From Bacteroidota bacterium (GTDB lineage: Bacteria > Bacteroidota > Bacteroidia > NS11-12g > UBA955), in NCBI GenBank assembly GCA_009918425.1, contig RGEC01000085.1, positions 1-8,769 on the forward strand: 8,769 nt of DNA, read 5' to 3'. A program made the translations under genes and the position numbers. Of this stretch, positions 1-5,886 are shown piece after piece. The first letter of the stretch is position 1. The number at the start of each line of letters is the position of its first letter. Below the pieces are notes generated by a model that saw nothing but the letters and a program-made list of their open reading frames with translations, did not search any database and was not told the DNA's origin.

Positions 1-1
1 C

Positions 2-1480
2 GGTAATTTTATCTGGAAAAAGAATGTTTCCTATCACTGCCCTGCAGTATTTTCCGATAAGCCGTGTGCGCTTTGGCTACGCGGCATCACCCGAAACAAC
101 AAAAACGAAAAACCGGGTAAGGCCGATATTGTTATTTCTGCATTGCCTAAAACAAATGCTTATAACTCCGAATACTATCAACTATCGGTAAGTCCAAAAC
201 AAATACAAATTAAAGCCTACACCGACACAGGGGTTAAGAGGGCCATTACCACCCTGATGCAGCTGTTGCCTGCAGATTATTTCATCAACAGACCTGCGGA
301 GGTTTCCATCCCTTGCGTAAACATTGAAGATCAGCCGGCATTTGCCTATCGGGGGCTACATCTGGATGTTTGCAGGCACTTCTTTGGCCTGGATTTCATT
401 CTGAAATACATTGATGCCATGGCCATGCACAAATACAATGTTTTTCACTGGCATCTCACCGAAGACCAGGGCTGGCGCATTGAAATTAAAAAATACCCAA
501 AACTTACCGAAATCGGGGCATGGCGAAATGGCAGCCAAATAGGACGGTATGCCGAGCAGCGATTTGACTCAAGCTACTACGGAGGCTTTTACACCCAGGA
601 ACAGATAAGGTTTGTGGTAGAATATGCCAAACTGAAATACATCACCGTCATTCCGGAAATTGAAATGCCCGGACATTCTCTGGCTGCTTTGTCCGCATAC
701 CCGCAATACAGCTGTACCGGCGGACCATTTGAAGTGGCCAAAGGCTGGGGCGTTTTTGATGATGTGTATTGTGCGGGCAATGACAGTACCATTGCGTTTT
801 TAAAGGATGTTTTAACGGAAGTGATAAGCCTGTTTCCCTCCCAATACATTCACATCGGTGGCGATGAGTGCCCCAAAACACGATGGAAATCCTGCGAAAA
901 ATGCCAGAAACGCATGAAAGACAATGGCCTGAAAGATGAACACGAACTGCAAAGCTGGTTTGTGCAGCACATGGAAAAATGGCTGAACCAACAGGGTAGA
1001 CAAATCATTGGCTGGGATGAAATACTGGAGGGCGGTCTGGCCCCCAACGCCACGGTAATGAGCTGGAGAGGCATTGAAGGTGGCGAAATGGCCGCTAAAA
1101 TGGGACATAACGCCATTATGACACCCGGGAAACCCTGTTATTTTGATCATTACCAGAGTAAGGACAGCACCGAACCCATTGCCATTGGTGGCTACAATTC
1201 CCTGCAGCATGTGTATAATTACCGCCCTGTTCCGGCAGGTTTCGACAGCAGCCTGGCGCATCGCATACTCGGGGCACAGGGAAATGTATGGACAGAGTAT
1301 ATGGAATCACCACGGCATGTGGAATACATGGTATGGCCCCGAGCTGCAGCACTTTCAGAAGTATTGTGGACCGGCCCGGGCGGCAACTATAATGATTTCT
1401 TAGAGCGATTGCCCGCAGACATGGCACGACTGAAAGTAATGAAGGTGAATTTTGCCACTCATTTCAGCAAAAAGCCTTGA
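2..1480 (+). CDS. Beta-N-acetylhexosaminidase, GH20 (5' end outside window)
   Basis: Exo-hydrolase that releases terminal beta-linked GlcNAc/GalNAc by substrate-assisted catalysis, typically periplasmic or secreted in Bacteroidota. The frame is open from base 2, so the gene enters from the left edge; the TTG at 143 is not its start. About 492 residues are visible. The first ~95 (up to ITTLMQLLP) fit the N-terminal GH20b domain. The catalytic barrel follows, with YRGLHLDVCRHF, the KYNVFHWHLTEDQGWR block and the HIGGDECPK motif. The Asp-Glu catalytic pair of that motif is at 863-868. Aromatic substrate-pocket segments MSWRG, GNVWTEYM and WPRAAALSEVLW are also present. The C-terminus follows soon after the barrel. 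The last 22 bases overlap the convergent GH2 gene. Signal peptide and promoter lie outside the window. Family assignment is very secure; the exact substrate is inferred. Confidence 0.95.
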   Translation, partial: GNFIWKKNVSYHCPAVFSDKPCALWLRGITRNNKNEKPGKADIVISALPKTNAYNSEYYQLSVSPKQIQIKAYTDTGVKRAITTLMQLLPADYFINRPAEVSIPCVNIEDQPAFAYRGLHLDVCRHFFGLDFILKYIDAMAMHKYNVFHWHLTEDQGWRIEIKKYPKLTEIGAWRNGSQIGRYAEQRFDSSYYGGFYTQEQIRFVVEYAKLKYITVIPEIEMPGHSLAALSAYPQYSCTGGPFEVAKGWGVFDDVYCAGNDSTIAFLKDVLTEVISLFPSQYIHIGGDECPKTRWKSCEKCQKRMKDNGLKDEHELQSWFVQHMEKWLNQQGRQIIGWDEILEGGLAPNATVMSWRGIEGGEMAAKMGHNAIMTPGKPCYFDHYQSKDSTEPIAIGGYNSLQHVYNYRPVPAGFDSSLAHRILGAQGNVWTEYMESPRHVEYMVWPRAAALSEVLWTGPGGNYNDFLERLPADMARLKVMKVNFATHFSKKP

Positions 1481-3738
1481 TTGTTAAGCAGACTCCAGGC
1501 TGTGGCAATTTGTATTTCTCCGGTATTTTTGGGCAAAAGAACCTTGTAGGTTAACCCCGGCGAGAGATCTGCCACATTCCCCTGAATATCAAGCAACTTG
1601 CCGTCTTTCAGCAGCATCAAGCCCATTAGCCATTCTTTTCCAACCTTGATGTTTAGATAATCACCCTTGCGTTTCGCGGTATATTTGACCTGTTTGAGGT
1701 AAGTTTTGTCCATTTCAGGATGAAATAATGAGTTGACATTACCGGCAAACTCACGGCTCAGTGGATACCATGCTGCTTTTTTATTGCCCATGAAATCTAC
1801 CGTACTCCAGGTGATGCCCGGCCATATATCATTGGCTTGCCAGTAGAGGCTTCCACCGCAGTTGCTATCGTTGCTGTGCGCACGGTATGCCCGAACCAGT
1901 GCACGCGCCTGCAGGTATTGCGATAGCAGAATGGTGGCCAGGGTATCTTTCGGCATAGCGCCAAACTCCGTCACCATATAGCCATTTAGCAGTTTAAGCC
2001 CTTTGTACGATAACATGCGGACTTCAGGTTTGTCTCCGCCAAAGTGTTTTCGTACGCATTCCAGCGAAGGCCAGGAAGGCAATCCGTATTCGCTGGCAAA
2101 ACGGGGAATTTTGGTATCAAAATCCTGCAATGGACGCTCGCCATGCCACACATACCAGAGGTGGTTATCGCCGCTTGCCATCTCAGTTTCAGGCGCCCAA
2201 TTGCTCACCGGGCTTGAAGGCAGATAATTGGCCCCGGCCTCCTCAAAAATGCGGGGAAAATCCTCCTCGAACATACTTTTGTATTGCTGCTGCATGAATA
2301 CATTATCTGCAGAATCCCAGCTATAGGTTTTATCCCAGTTCCAATGTTTAAGTGCCACATCTATTTCGTTGTTTCCGCAATACAATGCCATACAGGGATG
2401 CTGCCTTGTTTGTTTCCAAACAGAAACTGCTTCGGTCAGGGCCCTGTTTTTCCAGAAGCCGTTATAGGGATACACCGTACCGCTGTACATCAGGTCCTGC
2501 CAAACCAGTATGCCGTATTGATCACACTGCTCATAAAAGGATTTTGGCATCAGGCCACCACCGCCCCATACCCTCAGCATGTTATAACCCGCATAGGCCA
2601 TTTGTTTAAGCAGACTATTGGGACCCTCCCAGAGTTGTTTGCGTTGCGCTTCGCTGTGAAAACCTTGCTGGGGAATGAGATTTGCGCCTTTCATGAAAAC
2701 AGGCTTCCCATTTACCTTAAACCTAAATGTCTCCCCTTTTTTGTCTGCCAATCGCTGTAGCTGTATATCGCGGATACCAATACTGATTTCATTATTGTAC
2801 CTGTCGCGGCTGTGCGTGGCGTTGAGGTTTAGCTTGTAAAGATGCTGCCGGCCCTTCCCATTGGGTTGCCAGAAAATGGGATTATTGATGGTAAAAGACG
2901 TAATGTATTCCTGTTGCAATGCTGACATACGGATAATCGTGTCTACGAGAGAAACACCGTTCATGACGGCCTTTAGCCTAACCTCTATGGCAGAATCGGC
3001 GCGGATTACCCAGTGCACGTTAATTGTAGCTATATTGTCTGCCTTAAAATCCACGGTCGTATAGGCATCCAGCACCAGCATATTGTCAAAAGGGATGAAC
3101 TCAGGTTCTGAGCCGAGTCCGTTCAAAACCCGCCTGGGTGCAACGTCCCAGCCAAATTGCACGGGCGGTTTGCGCAAAACCACAGAACCTTTGGGGTTGG
3201 CTGTATCGTTGTCGGCCGGCCATTTGTTGCTACCGGATAATGGTAAATAGAGTCTGGCAGCATCCTTGAGCGAAGGCAACTGCGCAATAAACAGCGAAGA
3301 CTCGCCTGCCAGAGCTGATGACGAAAGAATATTCAAGATAGGCAACTGTGTAGACTGTCCCAGCCCGATTTGTTGCCCATTAATAATGTAGGCAGCGGCA
3401 GGCTCTGGGTTGGATATGCGAAAGGCAACATTTTTATACCCGTTAATGATTGACATTTCGGGCAATTCGGCACGATAACGCCAATAGTAGTTTTCCACTT
3501 CATTGGATTGAATAGGTTTACCGGAAGAATCCGTGAAGCGATAGCCGGCATCAATGAGTTCGTTAATAGATGCAGTAAACGGAACTTCCTGCCACTCGCT
3601 GCTGTAGGCAAGCGTATTACCCGGACCGGGTTGAAAGGTCTGCAGCAACCAGGTTTTGGGCTTTATGACTACAGGCTGCTGGGCTGAAGCTGTTATCAGG
3701 TAAATAAACGATAGAAAGAATGCGGTCAGTTTTGGCAT
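1459..3738 (-). CDS. Secreted beta-mannosidase-like glycoside hydrolase, GH2
   Basis: Predicted exo-acting retaining glycosidase, most like beta-mannosidases, which remove non-reducing beta-mannose. The 759-residue product starts with a signal peptide (hydrophobic residues 5-16, cleavage near ASA-QQ at 19-20). An N-terminal sugar-binding beta-sandwich follows, then the beta-mannosidase-like FGWDVAPR at 195-202 and an immunoglobulin-like middle domain. The barrel begins near 345 with GANLIP (351-356) and MLRVWGGG (387-394). Glu458 in CGNNE is the expected acid/base and Glu550 in FASEYG the expected nucleophile. WQANDIWPGITW (633-644) closes the barrel. It is shorter than many GH2 mannosidases (~850 residues), with a short C-terminal region. 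ATG at 3738 lies 13 bases inside the end of cutC, implying translational coupling. A related GH2 specificity such as exo-glucosaminidase is possible. Confidence 0.9.
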   Translation of the reverse strand: MPKLTAFFLSFIYLITASAQQPVVIKPKTWLLQTFQPGPGNTLAYSSEWQEVPFTASINELIDAGYRFTDSSGKPIQSNEVENYYWRYRAELPEMSIINGYKNVAFRISNPEPAAAYIINGQQIGLGQSTQLPILNILSSSALAGESSLFIAQLPSLKDAARLYLPLSGSNKWPADNDTANPKGSVVLRKPPVQFGWDVAPRRVLNGLGSEPEFIPFDNMLVLDAYTTVDFKADNIATINVHWVIRADSAIEVRLKAVMNGVSLVDTIIRMSALQQEYITSFTINNPIFWQPNGKGRQHLYKLNLNATHSRDRYNNEISIGIRDIQLQRLADKKGETFRFKVNGKPVFMKGANLIPQQGFHSEAQRKQLWEGPNSLLKQMAYAGYNMLRVWGGGGLMPKSFYEQCDQYGILVWQDLMYSGTVYPYNGFWKNRALTEAVSVWKQTRQHPCMALYCGNNEIDVALKHWNWDKTYSWDSADNVFMQQQYKSMFEEDFPRIFEEAGANYLPSSPVSNWAPETEMASGDNHLWYVWHGERPLQDFDTKIPRFASEYGLPSWPSLECVRKHFGGDKPEVRMLSYKGLKLLNGYMVTEFGAMPKDTLATILLSQYLQARALVRAYRAHSNDSNCGGSLYWQANDIWPGITWSTVDFMGNKKAAWYPLSREFAGNVNSLFHPEMDKTYLKQVKYTAKRKGDYLNIKVGKEWLMGLMLLKDGKLLDIQGNVADLSPGLTYKVLLPKNTGEIQIATAWSLLNNQGFLLK

Positions 3739-4376
3739 GCAATGATGATTTTATGTAGTTCTTGCGGATCGGGCAGAATGCTGCTATTACGGGCTGAGCT
3801 GTGTATTTCGGTGAATCCGGCCTGCAGGTATTGATGCACATTGTGAGCGCGAATACCACCCCCGGGCATAATGCTTATGAGGCCTGCAGCCTGATTTTTC
3901 AGGGAAATGAGTTCAGGCAAAGGCAAGCCGCAAAGCAATCGCGTGAAACCCAGACCGATGAGGGTTTGCAGGGATTTTTCGGGGTTGGGTACAAGTTCGA
4001 AGGCACGGTGAAAAACACAGGGCAGGTTTTGGGCGGCGGTGATGAGTCGCCGACAGGCGGCCTCATCAATTTGGTTGTCCGGCGCCAGCATTCCAAAAAC
4101 CAGGGCCCCGGCCTGTTGTTGGGTACTCAGGCGTATAATTTCCTGTTCCATTTGGTGTAGTTCGCTCACAGACATACAAAAACTGCCACCGCGCGGGCGC
4201 ACCATCACGGCCAGCTTTGCATGCAGTTGCACAGGAATTTTCCGAAACCAACTTTCCGGTGGTGAAATACCATCAAACTCGGGGTGGCTGCAGAGTTCCA
4301 CGCGGCCGGCGCCGGCTTGGAGGGCATCGATGGCCGCATCGGGCGTATAGGCACATATTTCCAGCAGGGCTGACAC
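3726..4376 (-). CDS. cutC: CutC-family TIM-barrel protein
   Basis: Member of the CutC family (Pfam CutC), historically called a copper homeostasis protein; its biochemical role is unsettled. Family motifs in order are ALLEICA near the N-terminus, AGAGRVELCSHPEFDGISP, VRPRGGSFCMS, VFHRAFELVPNPEKSL, MPGGGIRAHNV and EIHSSARNSS. The chosen start is GTG at 4376, because E. coli CutC begins right at MALLEIC and this start gives VSALLEIC (216 residues). An ATG at 4433 would add 19 residues without family similarity and would reach into the promoter of the + strand tRNA. The C-terminus is shorter than in E. coli CutC (248 residues). The stop overlaps the start of the GH2 beta-mannosidase by 13 bases, so the two are probably one operon. 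That context suggests a role in sugar metabolism rather than copper (inference). Confidence 0.88.
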   Translation of the reverse strand: MSALLEICAYTPDAAIDALQAGAGRVELCSHPEFDGISPPESWFRKIPVQLHAKLAVMVRPRGGSFCMSVSELHQMEQEIIRLSTQQQAGALVFGMLAPDNQIDEAACRRLITAAQNLPCVFHRAFELVPNPEKSLQTLIGLGFTRLLCGLPLPELISLKNQAAGLISIMPGGGIRAHNVHQYLQAGFTEIHSSARNSSILPDPQELHKIIIACQN

Positions 4377-4387
4377 GGGTATGGCAA

Positions 4388-4395
4388 CAAATATA
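4388..4395 (-). promoter_or_regulatory. Candidate -7 box for the cutC-mannosidase operon
   Basis: Read on the - strand this is TATATTTG, an exact match to the Bacteroidota -7 consensus TAnnTTTG. It lies 12 bases before the GTG at 4376, so the transcript would have a very short leader. No TTTG-like -33 box is found at the usual ~20-base distance, so the call is tentative. If real, it supports the GTG start of cutC, since the ATG at 4433 would lie upstream of the transcript. Confidence 0.35.
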
Positions 4396-4417
4396 GCACC
4401 ATTAAAGTCGGTTTTAC

Positions 4418-4448
4418 TTGATATTATTGCCAAGATTGTTTATCTTTG
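4418..4448 (+). promoter_or_regulatory. Bacteroidota-type promoter of the tRNA-Arg locus
   Basis: TTG at 4418-4420, a 20-base spacer, and TATCTTTG at 4441-4448 match the primary-sigma promoter of Bacteroidota (-33 TTTG/TTG and -7 TAnnTTTG). The predicted transcript start is near 4455, about ten bases before the 5' end of the broken tRNA copy at 4466. This is where a tRNA promoter is expected. No comparable box is found directly before the intact tRNA at 4621, so this is probably the only promoter of the locus. Confidence 0.7.
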
Positions 4449-4465
4449 CACCCCTGTTTACGAGA

Positions 4466-4590
4466 GGACCCGTAGTCCCGAAATTCAAGCCCGCAGGGCA
4501 CATGAATTTCGAGGATCCACGAAAAATAAGCAAATCGCAGATTTGCAGTTTTTCGGGACTCAATTGGATGAGAGGTTCAAATAAAAGGTC
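4466..4590 (+). pseudogene. Broken tRNA-Arg copy, split by an 83-bp palindromic insertion
   Basis: GGACCCGTAG at 4466-4475 equals the first ten bases of the intact tRNA at 4621. CTCAATTGGAT at 4559-4569 equals its next eleven bases (4631-4641). The two pieces are therefore adjacent in the intact gene and are separated here by exactly 83 bases. Beyond 4570 the copy decays: GAGA may be the end of the D stem, GGTTCAAAT at 4574-4582 resembles a T loop, and GGTC at 4587-4590 may be an acceptor remnant. An anticodon arm and the closing acceptor strand are missing, so it cannot be a working tRNA. The end at 4590 is approximate. It sits where the tRNA promoter fires, so it may be the original copy of a tandem pair. 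Confidence 0.7.
4476..4558. mobile_element. 83-bp twin-hairpin palindromic element (MITE/REPIN-like)
   Basis: The insert begins TCCCGAAA (4476-4483) and ends TTTCGGGA (4551-4558), a perfect 8-bp terminal inverted repeat. Inside are two adjacent hairpins. The first (4479-4511) pairs CGAAATTCA with TGAATTTCG and then GCCC with GGGC around a GCA loop. The second (4520-4555) pairs CGAAAAA with TTTTTCG and then GCAAATC with GATTTGC, again around GCA. An 8-base linker joins them. There is no target duplication, and the flanking tRNA halves rejoin exactly if the insert is removed. Known REP/REPIN elements moved by tyrosine (HUH) transposases, and IS200/IS605 derivatives, show paired hairpins and no target duplication, but I cannot assign a family. 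No coding capacity is seen. Confidence 0.65.
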
Positions 4591-4620
4591 GAAGTTCCTT
4601 CCAAAGACTTCAAGACATAC

Positions 4621-4694
4621 GGACCCGTAGCTCAATTGGATAGAGCATCTGACTACGGATCAGAAGGTTTGGGGTTCGAATCCCTACGGGTCCG
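4621..4694 (+). tRNA. tRNA-Arg (anticodon ACG)
   Basis: The 74 bases fold as a full cloverleaf. The acceptor stem is GGACCCG with CGGGTCC, and the D stem is GCTC with GAGC. The anticodon stem is TCTGA with TCAGA, closing the loop CTACGGA, which places ACG at 4655-4657. The T arm is TGGGG-TTCGAAT-CCCTA. The discriminator base is G and CCA is not encoded, so the CCA end must be added after transcription. ACG, read as ICG after deamination, decodes the CGN arginine codons. It lies in tandem downstream of the broken copy and is followed by a terminator. Confidence 0.97.
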
Positions 4695-4708
4695 CTAAAG
4701 CAACCACC

Positions 4709-4737
4709 AGCCTCCGCGAAAGCGGGGGCTTTTTTTA
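4709..4737 (+). terminator. Rho-independent terminator of the tRNA locus
   Basis: AGCCTCCGC (4709-4717) pairs with GCGGGGGCT (4722-4730) in a 9-bp stem with one G-T pair, closed by a GAAA tetraloop and followed by a run of T to 4736. It lies 14 bases after the tRNA and points with it. Confidence 0.92.
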
Positions 4738-5003
4738 TTGCTGCAAATCAATAACTTACAAAGAACAACGCTTTTATCAGATACTGCGTAGTTCAAAGGT
4801 AATGTTTTTTGTTAATAATCAGAAAAGGTTAATTCCAGTGCGCAGCTCGGTGCGCAGTTTATAACTTAAAATGTGTGCATGTGTTTAGGGAACCCATCCT
4901 TTGGTACCCCTATCGTTATATCATGATTCGGGTTATCCCCCTGGTCTCAGTATTAATATAGCAATTTATAAAGTTAAAGTAATCCAGCTTATCCTAGATG
5001 TCA
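4738..5003. other. AT-rich intergenic region without a recognised gene
   Basis: This 266-base stretch between the tRNA terminator and the lipoprotein remnant holds no convincing reading frame. The one notable feature is a 12-base period in which GTGCGCAG at 4838-4845 recurs at 4850-4857. It could be the worn edge of a lost integrated element or the 3' trailer of the lipoprotein transcript. I see no copy of the tRNA 3' end here that would mark an attachment site. Confidence 0.5.
4838..4857. repeat. Short tandem direct repeat
   Basis: GTGCGCAG occurs twice, separated by CTCG (period 12). The unit contains the self-complementary TGCGCA. It may be a protein-binding site, a remnant of coding sequence, or chance. 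Confidence 0.4.
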
Positions 5004-5506
5004 CTATGGTACCGTAATTTGAACAGTTCCACCACCTTTTGAATTAGCTGAACCTGGACAATATACATAAGTTGGTGAAGGAGTTGCAGTGTACGATACA
5101 ATGCCTGCAGGCAGATCAACATTCTTATAAATTTTACCATCCAAGTAAAACTCTACCTTTACTTGTTTACATCCGAGACTTTTTAGATTCATTATACCAA
5201 AACTAAGAGTAATAATCCCTCCAGTTTTAACATCGTATTCATTAGGATCCTGGTAACTTGAAAAGGGACTATTTTGAAGCGATCCGTTGTAGTCGTAACT
5301 TCCGTTGAAGTTGAAGTATCCGTACGGATCTACAGCATTACCCATTCCATAAATATTTAAGGCAAAAACATCATAACCAGTTATAGTATTACCGTTCTCC
5401 AAAGCAGGCGATACTGTAACCTTGTATTTAAATTTCCTGCTTACTGTCGGATTGGGAGTATTAGTTGTTGTGCCTTTGGAGTCTTTTCCACATCCTGATA
5501 GCATTA
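5004..5506 (-). pseudogene. Lipoprotein gene, 5' end removed at the IS3-family element
   Basis: The visible product reads IMLSGCGKDSKG and continues to ITVP at the stop. LSGC is a lipobox, so Cys would be the lipidated first residue of the mature protein. A lipoprotein needs about 15-20 hydrophobic residues before the lipobox. Here the frame meets the IS end at 5507 and hits a stop in the IS terminal repeat (5511-5513). The ATG at 5504 would give only MLSG before the Cys, which is not a working signal peptide. The mature part (~160 residues) is rich in Tyr, Gly, Asn, Thr and Ser with beta-strand-like alternation. I recognise no family. Both the promoter and the signal sequence are lost, so it is most likely dead. 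Confidence 0.75.
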
Positions 5507-5531
5507 TGTCTTAGACCCCTGTAAAGTTGGA
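5507..5531 (+). repeat. Left terminal inverted repeat of the IS3-family element
   Basis: TGTCTTAGAC is identical to the outer ten bases of the right end read inward. CCT and a TTGGA block (5527-5531) also match, the last with a one-base shift. It is the expected OrfAB binding and cleavage end. Confidence 0.85.
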
Positions 5532-5570
5532 CAAATTTATGAAAATAAATTAGGTCTGAATAACTTTACA
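5520..5570 (+). promoter_or_regulatory. Inverted repeat upstream of orfA
   Basis: TGTAAAGTT (5520-5528) is exactly complementary to AACTTTACA (5562-5570), five bases before the orfA ATG at 5576. The loop would be 33 bases. In several insertion sequences a hairpin at the left end forms only in transcripts entering from outside and hides the transposase start. This could be such a guard, but the long loop makes it uncertain. Confidence 0.35.
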
Positions 5571-5575
5571 GCAAA

Positions 5576-5884
5576 ATGGGACAAAGAAGAACCTACAGCC
5601 CCGAAGATCGCCTGGCAATATTGCAGGAAGGCCAGCGAGAGGGACAAACAGCAACCTGCAGGAAGTACAACCTGGCGCCATCGCTATATCAGCGATGGAA
5701 AAAGAAGTATCTGGACAAGGGCTATGATGGTTTAAAGCCTTCATATTATCGCGTGGACCCTGAGAAACGCGCACTGGAGGAAGAAAACGAACGATTAAAA
5801 AAGATAATTGCCAAGCAGGCTTTAGAGATCGAGGTAAAGTCGGAGCTTTTAAAAAAAACTCCTATCCAGTTCAAGAAAAAATAG
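5576..5884 (+). CDS. IS3-family transposase OrfA (helix-turn-helix subunit)
   Basis: 102-residue DNA-binding protein of the IS3 orfA type, which recognises the IS ends and provides the N-terminal part of the OrfAB transposase. A helix-turn-helix spans roughly residues 6-45 (RRTYSPEDRLAIL, then ATCRKYNLAPSLYQRWKKKY). A leucine-zipper-like coiled coil follows at about 65-95 (ALEEENERLKKIIAKQ onward). The ATG at 5576 is preceded by an A-rich stretch without a clear Shine-Dalgarno sequence. The gene ends two bases before the nominal orfB start and contains the A-rich slippage site near its 3' end. Length and layout are normal for the family. Confidence 0.93.
   Translation: MGQRRTYSPEDRLAILQEGQREGQTATCRKYNLAPSLYQRWKKKYLDKGYDGLKPSYYRVDPEKRALEEENERLKKIIAKQALEIEVKSELLKKTPIQFKKK
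5851..5858 (+). other. -1 programmed frameshift site for OrfAB
   Basis: A run of eight A lies in orfA as TTA-AAA-AAA, giving the slippery heptamer A-AAA-AAA in the zero frame. A -1 slip continues as AAC-TCC-TAT (NSYPVQEKIALVKKYN) straight into orfB and gives a fusion of about 450 residues. This is the usual way IS3-family elements make the active transposase. I see no strong downstream stem-loop. Confidence 0.75.
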
Positions 5885-5886
5885 CA

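Noticed and set aside
589..1427. Several antisense frames of 60-150 residues over the GH20 gene
   Set aside because: Shadows of a strongly conserved coding sequence; no motifs of their own.
2284..2760. 158-residue + strand frame inside the GH2 gene
   Set aside because: Lies over the conserved catalytic barrel of the - strand gene and shows no protein family features.
4377..4433. ATG 4433 as the cutC start
   Set aside because: The added residues lack family similarity and overlap the opposite tRNA promoter; GTG 4376 matches the usual CutC N-terminus.
4466..4590. Functional intron-containing tRNA
   Set aside because: The part after the insert lacks an anticodon arm and a matching 3' acceptor strand, so removing the insert would not give a tRNA.
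4381..4635. Overlapping small frames on both strands across the tRNA leader
   Set aside because: They cover the promoter, tRNA fragments and hairpins, have no recognisable protein features, and the palindromes explain open frames on both strands.
5533..5540. Outward promoter from the IS left end (TAAATTTG on the - strand)
   Set aside because: The -7 box matches, but no -33 box exists at the usual distance, and AT-rich sequence gives such matches by chance.
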